A DNA stretch of 64,000 nt from C-114 sp963719285 (GTDB lineage: Bacteria; Chloroflexota; Limnocylindria; Limnocylindrales; CSP1-4), in assembly GCA_963719285.1 (NCBI GenBank), contig CAVRBO010000001.1, positions 1,612,001 to 1,676,000 on the forward strand, written 5' to 3'. Positions within the stretch are counted from its first letter, which is position 1, and each line of letters begins with the position of its first letter. Shown in pieces: positions 35,215 to 47,010 of the stretch. A model generated the notes under the pieces. It did not search any database, was not told the origin of the DNA, and saw only the letters and a list, made by a program, of their open reading frames with translations. The position numbers and the translations under genes are program-made.

Positions 35215-35955
35215 ATGAAACGCAAAGCCTCGATGGCCTCCGTCCTTGCGCTCTGTGCGGCCCTCGCCATGACCGGCGCCGTCGCCGCCAAGGATCCGGG
35301 GGTCCACGGGAACAGTGGCGCGCATGCCAGCGGCCACGCGGGCGGGAACGTCGCCACCAGCCTGAAGATCAAGGGCAACGCATCCCATCCCGGGGGCGTC
35401 TTCCGCGTTCTCGCGGTCCTCCATGCGGCGAAGGACTTCCGCCCCGCGACGATCGACGCCGTCGTGCACTTCAGGACCGGGGACGTCTCGGTCGTCCTGA
35501 CCCGCAGTGGCCAGGGCGCCGCGTACCACGGCAACGTGCCGGTGCCGGCGGGCGAGCCGGCCGGGATCGTGATGATCGACGGGACCGCCGTCGTGAACGG
35601 TGCCACGTTGACCGCGACAGGCAGCGGCAAGATCGTCGTCGAGACCACCGAGACGTCGGAGACGACCACCGAGACATCCGAGACGACCACGACCGAGACA
35701 TCCACCACGTGCACGGCCACGACGACCGAAACGGCGACCACGACGGTCACCGACACGAGCACGGCGACGGAGACCACGGAAGCGGATGAGTCGAGCGAGT
35801 CGAGCGAGTCCGCCGAGTCGTCCGAGACGTCCGAGTCGAGCGAGAGCGATGACTCGGAGTCATGTGATGGCGAGTCCGACCCCGCGCCGTCGTTCGTCGT
35901 CAACCCTCAGACGATCAGGGAATTCGTCGCCCTCCTGGCGGCTCTCCTCAACTGA
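35215..35955 (+). CDS. Secreted low-complexity Thr/Ser/Glu-rich protein
   Basis: A 246-residue protein with an AAGGAG site 10 bases before ATG. A signal peptide (MKRKASMASVLALCAALAM, then TGAVAA) is followed by a His/Gly-rich stretch (VHGNSGAHASGHAGGN) and a roughly 100-residue strand-rich globular domain (IDAVVHFRTGDVSVVL). About 85 residues of Thr/Glu then Ser/Glu repeats follow (TETSETTTETSE; DESSESSESAESSE), with a closing segment of about 25 residues. The acidic repeats resemble cell-wall spacers or glycosylated stalks, but no sortase motif or membrane tail is present. The family is unknown. A strong hairpin follows the gene. Confidence 0.8.
   Translation: MKRKASMASVLALCAALAMTGAVAAKDPGVHGNSGAHASGHAGGNVATSLKIKGNASHPGGVFRVLAVLHAAKDFRPATIDAVVHFRTGDVSVVLTRSGQGAAYHGNVPVPAGEPAGIVMIDGTAVVNGATLTATGSGKIVVETTETSETTTETSETTTTETSTTCTATTTETATTTVTDTSTATETTEADESSESSESAESSETSESSESDDSESCDGESDPAPSFVVNPQTIREFVALLAALLN
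35637..35868 (+). repeat. Low-complexity ACC/GAG/AGC codon repeat region
   Basis: Degenerate short tandem units such as GAGACGTCGGAGACGACC and later GAGTCGAGCGAGTCGAGC encode the acidic Thr/Ser stalk of the secreted protein at 35215-35955. Variation in copy number between strains would be expected. Confidence 0.7.
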
Positions 35956-35996
35956 TCCCGGCGGGCCGATCGACCCGGCTCGCCCATCGATCCGAC

Positions 35997-36025
35997 GCGA
36001 CGCCCCCGTTCTTCGGGGGCGTCGC
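35997..36025 (+). terminator. Strong hairpin, likely transcription terminator
   Basis: A perfect 12-bp GC-rich stem (GCGACGCCCCCG with CGGGGGCGTCGC) and a 5-base loop TTCTT, 41 bp after the stop of the Thr/Ser-rich protein gene. There is no U-tract, as is common in high-GC bacteria. Confidence 0.7.
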
Positions 36026-36149
36026 CATGTCCGGGCGGCGCCCGGCGATCCCCGACGCCCATCAGCGGGTACGGGCGCACGCCACGCGACGTGACGCCGC
36101 TCGACGGCGTGCCGTTATCGTGTGCCGGGCAGAGCGAAGGGAGGATGCC

Positions 36150-36707
36150 ATGAAGGTAGCGGGGCTTCTCGCCACGATGGCGCTGCTGGCGGCATGCAGC
36201 GCGGGAGGACAGCCCGCCGGGACCACCCAACCGAGCGCCGCGGCGCAAGCGGGCGCGACGGCCGCCGCAGGCCAGGCATCGGCGGTCGCAACGCAGGCGG
36301 CGGGCGGAACCGGGTCAGGGTCGGTCCTCGACAACGCCAAGGCCGTCAAGCACTTCTGCGACCTGCTGCCGACCGACCTGGTGGCCGGCATCGTTCCGGA
36401 TGGAGGCCCGCCGCAGGAAGAGCAGTTCCCGCCCCGCTGCAGCGTCTACGGCTCCAAGACCGCGATGGAGATCGCGCTCGACGCCTTCGTGCCCCTCGGC
36501 GACACGCCCGTCGGGGCCGAGGCCATCTCCGGGCTGGGCACCGGCGCCTATCTCGAGCACCTGTCGGCCGGCAACTTCTACCTTTCGATCGGTCTCAGCC
36601 CGGACAGCGGGGTCCTCCACGTCGAGATCGACATCCAGGACGGCAAGGACCACAAGGACGATGTCGTCGAGCTGGCCAAGGCCGTGCTCCAGAAGCTGGG
36701 CGGCTAG
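36150..36707 (+). CDS. Small hypothetical lipoprotein
   Basis: A 185-residue protein with a GGGAGG site just before ATG and a clear lipoprotein signal, MKVAGLLATMALLAAC, followed by a 45-residue Ala/Gln/Thr/Gly-rich tether. The mature domain (about 120 residues) contains two Cys (KHFCDLLPTDLV; PPRCSVYGSKTAM), likely forming a disulfide, and ends in VVELAKAVLQKLGG. The pattern resembles DUF3558-type actinobacterial lipoproteins, but this is not certain. It stands alone between a terminator hairpin and the UvrA-like promoter. Confidence 0.8.
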   Translation: MKVAGLLATMALLAACSAGGQPAGTTQPSAAAQAGATAAAGQASAVATQAAGGTGSGSVLDNAKAVKHFCDLLPTDLVAGIVPDGGPPQEEQFPPRCSVYGSKTAMEIALDAFVPLGDTPVGAEAISGLGTGAYLEHLSAGNFYLSIGLSPDSGVLHVEIDIQDGKDHKDDVVELAKAVLQKLGG

Positions 36708-36771
36708 GTCTCGGCGCAGGTCGGGACGCCGTCCGGATGTGTCGAACATGGCGAAGGCCATGACCAGGCGA

Positions 36772-36817
36772 TCAGGAATCGAGAAGCGCGGATCCCCGGG
36801 CCGGCGCTAGAGTGACC
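36772..36817 (+). promoter_or_regulatory. AraC-linked promoter of the UvrA-like gene, duplicated before the VOC gene
   Basis: TCAGGAATCGAGAAGCGCG followed after a fixed gap by CGCTAGAGTGACCG. The same arrangement occurs at 39812-39857 with identical spacing. TAGAGT (36808-36813) is a likely -10 box, and the GGAATCGAGAAG box sits where a class II activator would overlap the -35 region. The AraC protein encoded at 39274 is the obvious candidate binder. Confidence 0.65.
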
Positions 36818-36882
36818 GTGCACCTTCCGCACGTTTGACCGGCCTGGACGGTGAACGTCGCCCCGCCCAGGATGGGGATACG

Positions 36883-39270
<2,388 letters not shown>

Positions 39271-39273
39271 CCG

Positions 39274-39855
<582 letters not shown>

Positions 39856-39860
39856 CCGCC

Positions 39861-40271
<411 letters not shown>

Positions 40272-40526
40272 CGACGGGGCGTTCCTTCAACCGGCGCACC
40301 TGGCAAGAGGCGAACTCCGCCGGGCGTGCCGGCACCGGTCCCGCGGAATGGTTCCGGACCCGCGGAGGCGTCGATGACCGGGCGCTCAGTTTCCCCCAGG
40401 GCACCAGGTTCGGCCTGCGCGCGCTCGCTCACCAAGCGCAACGCGGGTCCGGATCCACTCCATCCTGTGATACGGACGGCCCCTGAGGCATCCGTAGACG
40501 ACCCTGATTCCGCGAGTGGCCGATGC

Positions 40527-40541
40527 CCTGACCTACCTACG
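40527..40541. repeat. 15-bp direct repeat flanking the two-component operon, copy 1
   Basis: CCTGACCTACCTACG occurs here, overlapping the response regulator stop, and again at 42896-42910, upstream of the kinase start. The two copies bracket the operon exactly. Confidence 0.5.
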
Positions 40542-41219
40542 TGCACTCGCGCTGCGGTGGCGGTACACCCTGGCCGCCTGGAGCCTGTTCTCGACCGTGA
40601 GCTTCTCGAGGATGTTGCGAACGTGCGACTCCACGGTCCGCCGGCTGATGACCAGGGCGACCGAGATCTCCCGATCCGTGAGGCCGTCCGCGAGGAGCGC
40701 GAGGACCTCGTTTTCACGGCCGGTCAACTCGGGCAGGACGGCCACGCCGACCGGTCGATGCTGCGGCGCGGCCGCGCTGAGGCGGAGGATCAGCAGACTC
40801 GCATCGGCCCGCGACATCGGCATGACCCGGTTCCGGATGTCGCGCACGGCATTGACGAGTGCGTCCGGGCTGAGATCCTTCGACAGGAAGCCGCGGGCGC
40901 CGGACCGGATGGAATCCAGCAGATCGCGCTCGGATCGGGACACGGTGAGCATCACCTGCCAGATCTCGGGGAACCTGGGCGTGAGCTCGCGTACGAGCTC
41001 GGTCCCGCGCATGCTGGGCAGGTCGATGTCGATGAGCATCACGTCGGGCCGCAGGTCGGACACGACCTCGAGCGCCGCCTCGGCTGAGGCGACGTCGCCC
41101 ACGACCTCGATGTCCGGCGCGCTCGCGAGGGCCTGGCGGACGGCCGAGCGGACCAGGGCGTGGTCTTCGACCAGGAGCACCCGGAGCGGTCGTTCGGTCA
41201 GCGACGGTCGTTCGGTCAT
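40533..41219 (-). CDS. NarL/FixJ-type response regulator
   Basis: A 228-residue regulator. The receiver domain (about residues 12-130) has the acidic pocket VEDH, the phospho-acceptor Asp in VMLIDIDLPSMRG, and the conserved Lys in GFLSKDLSPDAL. The LuxR-type helix-turn-helix (about residues 160-220) reads LTGRENEVLALLADG, then ISRRTVESHVRNIL. Phosphorylation by the adjacent kinase would drive dimerisation and DNA binding. The ATG overlaps the kinase stop by ATGA. Targets are unknown; the flanking 15-bp repeat may include an autoregulatory site. Confidence 0.93.
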   Translation of the reverse strand: MTERPSLTERPLRVLLVEDHALVRSAVRQALASAPDIEVVGDVASAEAALEVVSDLRPDVMLIDIDLPSMRGTELVRELTPRFPEIWQVMLTVSRSERDLLDSIRSGARGFLSKDLSPDALVNAVRDIRNRVMPMSRADASLLILRLSAAAPQHRPVGVAVLPELTGRENEVLALLADGLTDREISVALVISRRTVESHVRNILEKLTVENRLQAARVYRHRSASARR

Positions 41220-42844
41220 TGATTGAGGACCGCGACCGGCAGGAACAGCTGCACCGACGTGCCGTCGCCCGGCGCGGAACGGATCTCGACGGTGCCCCCC
41301 AGCAGCGCTGCGCGCTCGCGGAGCCCGACCAGGCCATGTCCCGGCAGGGTGGCCGACGGGTTGAATCCGCGGCCGTTGTCGTCCACGGAGACGATCACGG
41401 TTTCGCCCCGACGCAGGACGCGGACGCGGATCTTCGTGGCGTCGGCGTGCTTCTGCACGTTGTGGAGTGCCTCCTCGACGATCCGCAACACGTCCGCGGC
41501 GAGGACTCCTGGGAGCGCCACCGCCCCCGGGTCCTGCTCGAGATCGACCAGATATCCGGTGCTGTCGACGAACGCGTCGAGCCGTCGGGGCAACTCGTCT
41601 GCGAACGACAGGCCGGCGTCGAACCCGGACCGCAGCGCACCCACCGCGTCGCGAGCCTCGCCCACTGCCGCGTCGAGCGTCCGGCCGACGCGCTGAAGCT
41701 GCGCCTCGATCGGGGTCCCCTGGTCGCCCAGGAGCCCGACGAGGCGATCGTATTCCAGCTTGGTCGTCCACAGGTCCTGGGCCAGGCCGTCGTGCAGCTC
41801 CCGCGCGAGGCGTGCCCGTTCGGCGATCGCCGTCCGGTCGACCTCCGAGGCGGCGAACAATCGGAGCCGCGCGTTCGCCGTTCGGAGCGCCTGGAGGTCG
41901 GCCCGCGTTCCGGCCTGGATGCCGGCGACGAGGACGAGGAAGAAGGCCACCCGGAGCGCGTCGCCGGTCGACACGAGGGCCGAATAGACCGCCGGGTAGA
42001 GGATGAAGTGGATCTGCGAGAACGCGGCGATGACGAGCCCGACCACGAGATAGGAGCTCGGCACGCCGCTCGTCGGTCCGGTCCTGCGCGAGTAGCCGAC
42101 GATGGCGAACCCGAGCAGGATGGCCGCCGCCCCGTCGAAGAGCAGGATCCCGGGGTTGATGCCCGGCAGCGGGGCCGACGAGAAAGACTCATCGGCGAGC
42201 TGGCGGAGCGTCGCCGGATCGACCAGGACGGGCACGTATTCCCTCATCAGCCAGAGCGCCGAGCAGCCCAGGATGAGCAGGATGGTCGGCAGCCAGACCA
42301 GGGCGCGAGGGTGGCCCGCCGACTCGATCCGCCGCGCCGATCGAGTGGCCGCTCCCGCCGCGAGCAGTCCCGCCGCCAGGAGCCGGGCCGCCGCCCAGAA
42401 GTAGAGCGGCATCTGGCCGGGATCCGAGAGCGTGAGCCCGAGCGCGGCGTCGGCGCCGGTGACGATCGCGAGCGTATTGGCAAAGCTCGCGGCGGCCAGG
42501 ACCAGGAACGCCGATGCCTCGAGCAGGCTGCCGGATCCACCCTCCTCGCGGAACCGGGCGTAGCCAAGAGTCGCGACCGCGATCGCGATGACCGTGCCGA
42601 CCGTGTTCAGGGCGAGATCGAGGAATGGGGCATAGACCGCGAATCGGAGGGTCGGGATCGCGATGAACGCCAGCGTCAGGAGTAGCAGCGCGCAGGCCGT
42701 GAGCGCGGCTCCGGCGCTCGGGTTCCGAAGGCGCGACAAGCCCAGGCCACTCCAGGGGTTCCGAATCGTCTCCTCCGTTCCCGCGGATCCGCCACGGACC
42801 GCGGCGACTCGGCCGGCGATCGATGGCCGAGCGACAAGGAACAC
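41216..42844 (-). CDS. NarL-type sensor histidine kinase with polytopic membrane sensor
   Basis: A 542-residue kinase with a GTG start. The N-terminal 320 residues contain about eight membrane segments and no recognised extracellular domain, so the signal may be sensed in or near the membrane. The HisKA_3 phospho-acceptor helix has ARLARELHDGLAQDLWTTKL (His acceptor). The HATPase domain has VLRIVEEALHNVQKHADATK, VSVDDNGRGFNP and GHGLVGLRERAALLGG. It forms a translationally coupled pair with the response regulator. Confidence 0.92.
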   Translation of the reverse strand: MFLVARPSIAGRVAAVRGGSAGTEETIRNPWSGLGLSRLRNPSAGAALTACALLLLTLAFIAIPTLRFAVYAPFLDLALNTVGTVIAIAVATLGYARFREEGGSGSLLEASAFLVLAAASFANTLAIVTGADAALGLTLSDPGQMPLYFWAAARLLAAGLLAAGAATRSARRIESAGHPRALVWLPTILLILGCSALWLMREYVPVLVDPATLRQLADESFSSAPLPGINPGILLFDGAAAILLGFAIVGYSRRTGPTSGVPSSYLVVGLVIAAFSQIHFILYPAVYSALVSTGDALRVAFFLVLVAGIQAGTRADLQALRTANARLRLFAASEVDRTAIAERARLARELHDGLAQDLWTTKLEYDRLVGLLGDQGTPIEAQLQRVGRTLDAAVGEARDAVGALRSGFDAGLSFADELPRRLDAFVDSTGYLVDLEQDPGAVALPGVLAADVLRIVEEALHNVQKHADATKIRVRVLRRGETVIVSVDDNGRGFNPSATLPGHGLVGLRERAALLGGTVEIRSAPGDGTSVQLFLPVAVLNQ

Positions 42845-42895
42845 CCTACCGCGTACACATCGCAGCGTCGACCGCGATGGCGTATCACCTCGCGT

Positions 42896-42910
42896 CCTGA
42901 CCTACCTACG
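42896..42910. repeat. 15-bp direct repeat flanking the two-component operon, copy 2
   Basis: Identical to 40527-40541. This copy lies 52 bp upstream of the kinase start and includes CCTACGCAGG (42905-42914), close to the CCTACGTAGG palindrome bound by some LuxR-type regulators, so it may be a real binding site. Confidence 0.5.
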
Positions 42911-43069
42911 CAGGGCGCTCGGCGGCGAGTCTGGCCGGAGGTCCCCGGCGGCCGCCACAAGTCCGCCCGTGTCTCGTCTCAGTGGTCGCCGGCGGCTTCC
43001 CTTCTTCCGACCGTGGAGTACGGTGTCCGGGCCGATCCGGCGATACCGGCCAGAAAGGGCGGGGTAGCG

Positions 43070-45241
43070 ATGCGGACCTTGCGCGTGGCGCATTGGCGGT
43101 GGGCGATCGTCGCGGCCATCCTGGTCGGCGACCTGGCCGCGTGTGCGAGCCCGCCCAGCCCGCCGGTGCCGATCGGAACGGCGTCCCCCGCGATCACGAC
43201 GTCGATCCCCTCGTCGGCACCCGCCGACAGCCCGTCAGCCACGCCGTCTGCCACGCCGGCACCCACCCGCACCGGACCGCCGGTCGCGGCCCCGGATCGT
43301 CGCTGGTTCCCGGTGGCCGTCGGCGACAACGGCGGCACGGACCGGCTCGGTCCGGGGGCCATGCTCGCGGTGGCGGCGCTCGGGAACGGGTTCATCGCGG
43401 TCGGCTCGGGCCCGACCGGCGGCCTTGACTGGACGTCGCCCGACGGCAGCTCGTGGTCCCGAACGGAGTTCCCGTCGCGAGTGCTCGCGAACGCCGAGCC
43501 CGTCTCGCTGGCCGTCGGGACGAACCTCGTCGTGGCGGCCGGCTCCTACACGAGCCTCACGGGCACCCGACGTCCGGCGATGTGGGCGACGGCGGCCGGC
43601 CCCAAATCCAGCCTCGTCGGCGGCTCGTGGTCGCTCGTCCTCGACCCGGCCGGCGGCACGAGCGAGGCGGCCGGCGCTGTGGACGTGGGCAGCATGGCCG
43701 GCGTCGTCGCCACCGCGGGCGGCTTCGTGGCCGTCGGGACGATCGCCGGGACGGGCTACGCCTGGCGGTCGAGCGACGGGTCAACCTGGTCGGCTCCGAT
43801 CCCTCTTCCGGGCGCCATCGGCGCGGATCTGTGGCGGCTCGTGATCGGCCCCGGCGGGATCGTCGCCTCGGGCGAGACGTATGGGGCGAGCGGCTGGCAG
43901 TCGATGACCTGGCGCTCGACGGACGATGGCACCACCTGGATCGAAACCGCCTTCCCCATGGCGAACCTCGATACGATCACCGCCGACCAGGACGCGTACT
44001 GGGCATTCGGCTGGGATCCGGATCCGGCCGGCAACGACACGGCAGCCCATGCCGTCTTCCGCTCGACGGATGGCGCGACCTGGTCGCGGGTGGGCAACCT
44101 GCCACCCGGCACGGCCACGGTCGCGACCTCGATCGGCGGTCCGAGCAGCGTCACCCTGATCGTGGTCATGAGCGCCGACGCGGCGACCGGACGCGCGGCG
44201 GCCATCTACTCGACCACCGAGCCGGACCGGGCGTGGACGAAGGAAGGCCCCGCCGACGCGAGCGCGAGCGACCCGGCAAACGCGTCCGCCCTTCTCCCGA
44301 CGTCGGGATCGCTCCTCGCGATCGGGGCGGCCGGCGGCCGCCCGGCCGCCTGGCAGGCCCTTCCCGCCGTCGCCGCGCCGCCGGCCGGACCCGTGCCGCC
44401 GGTCGCGAACGCCGGGTGCCCGACCGGCCGGCTCGACCTGTCGGCGATCCTCGCGCTCGAACCGGCCCGACGACTCTCCTGCTTCGGGAGCCGTGCGATC
44501 AAGGTCACCGCGTTCGTCGCCCGACCGGAGGGGCTCGGAGGAGCCTGCGACTGCACGGCGACCCCGGCCTGGCTCACGGGCGGTGGCCTTGGTTACCCGG
44601 CGGCCTGGCTGGTCCCATTCGCCGCGCCGTTCGGCCAGGTCGAGGGCCTCCCGGTGTTCGCCCGACCCTCGGTGAAGGGCGTGACGACGACCCTCCGATG
44701 GGTCAGCGTGACCGGCCACTTCGACGACCCGGCATCCTCGACCTGTCGCGTCCGGAACCTCGACGGGAGCCTCAGGGACTCGGCCGCGGAGTCGATCCAG
44801 CGGTGCCGCCAGAGCTTCGTCGTCACGGCGGTCGCCACCATCGCCCCACCGGACCCGACCGCCGACCTCCGGATCGGGCAGCCGTACGTCATCGAGCCAG
44901 ATGACGGCGGCATCGACATGCCGCCGTCGGAGGTCACCGCGTTCGGGATCGTCGACGCGTGGATGCACGACGCCCCTGTCGCGACGATCCTCGTTTTCCG
45001 GACCGCCCTGTCGGCCGCCGAGACGAAGGCGTTCAACGACCGGCAGGCCGGCAGCCTGGTCGGCAAGACGGTCGGCACCATCGGCGGCGTGCGGGTCGCG
45101 ATGTCCGCCGACGGTTCGTCTGCGGTGTTCTCGATCGGGCACCGGACGTTCCGGATCGTCACGTTGGCGGCCGACGGCAGCCCGACGCCGGCCGGGACGA
45201 TCAGGGCGATCGCTGCCGGCATCATCGCGGCGGATCGATGA
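43070..45241 (+). CDS. Large secreted lipoprotein with BNR/Asp-box-like repeats
   Basis: A 723-residue protein with a lipoprotein signal (MRTLRVAHWRWAIVAAILVG, then DLAAC) and a Pro/Ser/Thr tether of about 45 residues. Residues about 75-450 repeat a beta-propeller-like pattern with Asp-box units such as SPDGSSWSR, SSDGSTWSA, STDDGTTWIE and STDGATWSR. The C-terminal 280 residues contain several Cys (FGSRAIKVTAFV, ACDCTATPAW, SSTCRVRNLDG, IQRCRQSFVV) and another unassigned domain. Asp-box propellers bind or cleave glycans in sialidases, but no sialidase active site is recognised. It is probably surface-exposed; function unknown. Confidence 0.8.
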   Translation: MRTLRVAHWRWAIVAAILVGDLAACASPPSPPVPIGTASPAITTSIPSSAPADSPSATPSATPAPTRTGPPVAAPDRRWFPVAVGDNGGTDRLGPGAMLAVAALGNGFIAVGSGPTGGLDWTSPDGSSWSRTEFPSRVLANAEPVSLAVGTNLVVAAGSYTSLTGTRRPAMWATAAGPKSSLVGGSWSLVLDPAGGTSEAAGAVDVGSMAGVVATAGGFVAVGTIAGTGYAWRSSDGSTWSAPIPLPGAIGADLWRLVIGPGGIVASGETYGASGWQSMTWRSTDDGTTWIETAFPMANLDTITADQDAYWAFGWDPDPAGNDTAAHAVFRSTDGATWSRVGNLPPGTATVATSIGGPSSVTLIVVMSADAATGRAAAIYSTTEPDRAWTKEGPADASASDPANASALLPTSGSLLAIGAAGGRPAAWQALPAVAAPPAGPVPPVANAGCPTGRLDLSAILALEPARRLSCFGSRAIKVTAFVARPEGLGGACDCTATPAWLTGGGLGYPAAWLVPFAAPFGQVEGLPVFARPSVKGVTTTLRWVSVTGHFDDPASSTCRVRNLDGSLRDSAAESIQRCRQSFVVTAVATIAPPDPTADLRIGQPYVIEPDDGGIDMPPSEVTAFGIVDAWMHDAPVATILVFRTALSAAETKAFNDRQAGSLVGKTVGTIGGVRVAMSADGSSAVFSIGHRTFRIVTLAADGSPTPAGTIRAIAAGIIAADR

Positions 45242-45424
45242 GCGACGCCGCCGACGGCGAGGATCGCTTCCCGATCGTGGTGTCGACCTGGGATCGCTCG
45301 GCTCCGTCCGCGGAGCCATCGGTCGTGTCCTCGAGACGGGACCGGAGGCTTGACCTCGGAGGCGCCATCCTGCCGAGCGCGTAGCAACCGGGCCGGGGTC
45401 ACGGGCGGTGAGAGAATCTCCGAA

Positions 45425-46930
45425 GTGGGGACATTGACCTCGAGCACTGCGCGCTGCAGGGGGGCGGGCGGTCAGCCGCGTGCCCGATACCGGGCTCGCC
45501 GCCTCGCCGTCTGGGCGACAGCCGGTGGGCTGGCCGCCTCGGTGATCCTCGGCTGTGGCGACTCCACGGTCTCGCCGGCGAGGCCGACAGCCCTCACCAC
45601 GCCGCAGGCTTCGTATGCGCCGGCGGACCTCTCGGCACGGCCGCTCGTCTGGTTCGCACCCCTGCCGCCACTGCCCGGACGGACCGGCTCGACCGACTTC
45701 ATGGACCAGTTCGCACCGGGCGCGCCATGGACGGCGGCGGCCGGCCACATCGATGTGTACAAGCTGTACGGCGAGTGGGTCGGCGATGCCGGCCCCGACC
45801 AGCTGCGGACGGCGGTTTCCGACATCGCACGACGTGGAATGGTGCTCGCGATGGAGGCCGGCGCGCTGACGGCGCAGGCAGGCTGCGGCCAGGGGATCGA
45901 GGGCTTTCCTGGCAAGTCCGCCGGTCTCGACCTCGCCCGACGCATCAAGGTGGCGGGCGGCAGGTTGGCCGTGCTGGCCCTCGATGAGCCGTACTACTAC
46001 GGCCATGTCTACAGCGGCGACGGCGCCTGCCACCTCGGTGTCGATGCGGTCGCGACGGAGGTGGCCGAGTTCGTGAGCGCCATGCGCAGCTACTTCCCCG
46101 AGATGCAGGTCGGCGATATCGAGCCGACGCCCGAGCCGGTGTCGTCCGCCGGCTTGGCCGACTGGCTGGACGCCTACGGGCGTGCTGCCGGCGAGCGCTT
46201 CGCCTTCCTGCATATCGACGCGGACTGGGGCCGACCGTCATGGGATGGCCTGGCACACGACATCCAGGCCATGTCCACCGCGCGTGGCGTGCCGTTCGGG
46301 CTGATCTACAACGGCGGCGTGGCGGCCGATCGCGCGCAATGGATCCAGGTCGCCGGTGGGCGGGTCAGGCACTTCGAGGCCAGCGGGCCGCCGCCCGATC
46401 ATGTCGTCTTCCAGTCGTGGGATCCGCAGCCCGACCAGGTCCTACCCGACACCGACCCGACCACCTTCAGCGGCTTCGTGGTGAGCTACTTCGAGGATCA
46501 CGATGCGCTGGGGCGGCCCGGCGGCGGGACCGGCGCGGATCTGGCGCTGGGCCAGCGCGCCCGTGCGTCGCGATCGCTGCCCGATTCGCCGCCGGGCGCC
46601 GCTGTCGACGGTGACTTCGACACTCTCTGGAGCGCCGGTGGCGGCCCGACGCAGTGGATCGAGGTGCTGCTCGACCGGCCGCGCGACGTGGGCACGGTCC
46701 GATTGACCGTCTCGCAATATCCCGCCGGTGACACCGCTCACTTCGTCTACGGGCGGACGAAGGCGGGGAAGCTGATCCTGCTCCACGGATTCAGTGGAAC
46801 GACCACCGACGGGCAGGTGCTGTCGTTCTCGCCGCCGGCGCCGTGGCACGACCTGACGGCGATCAGGGTCGAGACGCGCGCCAGCCCATCGTGGGTCTCC
46901 TGGCGTGAGATCGAGGCGCTGGCGCCTTAG
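45425..46930 (+). CDS. Secreted lipoprotein with TIM-barrel-like domain and C-terminal discoidin (F5/8C) domain
   Basis: A 501-residue protein with a GTG start chosen by context (45425). The basic N-terminus and WATAGGLAASVILGC form a lipoprotein signal. Residues about 70-350 read like a glycosidase-type barrel (HIDVYKLYGEWVGDAG, RRGMVLAMEAGALTAQ, VLALDEPYYYGHVYSG, FLHIDADWGRPSWDG, GLIYNGGVAADRAQW). The C-terminal 130 residues form a galactose-binding discoidin-like domain (GAAVDGDFDTLWSAGG, QWIEVLLDRPRDVGTVRLTV). The Asp/Glu pair in LALDEPYYY is a candidate acid site. A polysaccharide-acting enzyme is plausible, but no GH family is assigned. Confidence 0.78.
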   Translation: MGTLTSSTARCRGAGGQPRARYRARRLAVWATAGGLAASVILGCGDSTVSPARPTALTTPQASYAPADLSARPLVWFAPLPPLPGRTGSTDFMDQFAPGAPWTAAAGHIDVYKLYGEWVGDAGPDQLRTAVSDIARRGMVLAMEAGALTAQAGCGQGIEGFPGKSAGLDLARRIKVAGGRLAVLALDEPYYYGHVYSGDGACHLGVDAVATEVAEFVSAMRSYFPEMQVGDIEPTPEPVSSAGLADWLDAYGRAAGERFAFLHIDADWGRPSWDGLAHDIQAMSTARGVPFGLIYNGGVAADRAQWIQVAGGRVRHFEASGPPPDHVVFQSWDPQPDQVLPDTDPTTFSGFVVSYFEDHDALGRPGGGTGADLALGQRARASRSLPDSPPGAAVDGDFDTLWSAGGGPTQWIEVLLDRPRDVGTVRLTVSQYPAGDTAHFVYGRTKAGKLILLHGFSGTTTDGQVLSFSPPAPWHDLTAIRVETRASPSWVSWREIEALAP

Positions 46931-47010
46931 CCTCAGCCTTAGCCAAGCCTTGGCCTCCTCGGGGCTCAGCCAGGTAGCATCGGACCGACGGTGTACGATG
47001 CCCTTCGGCC

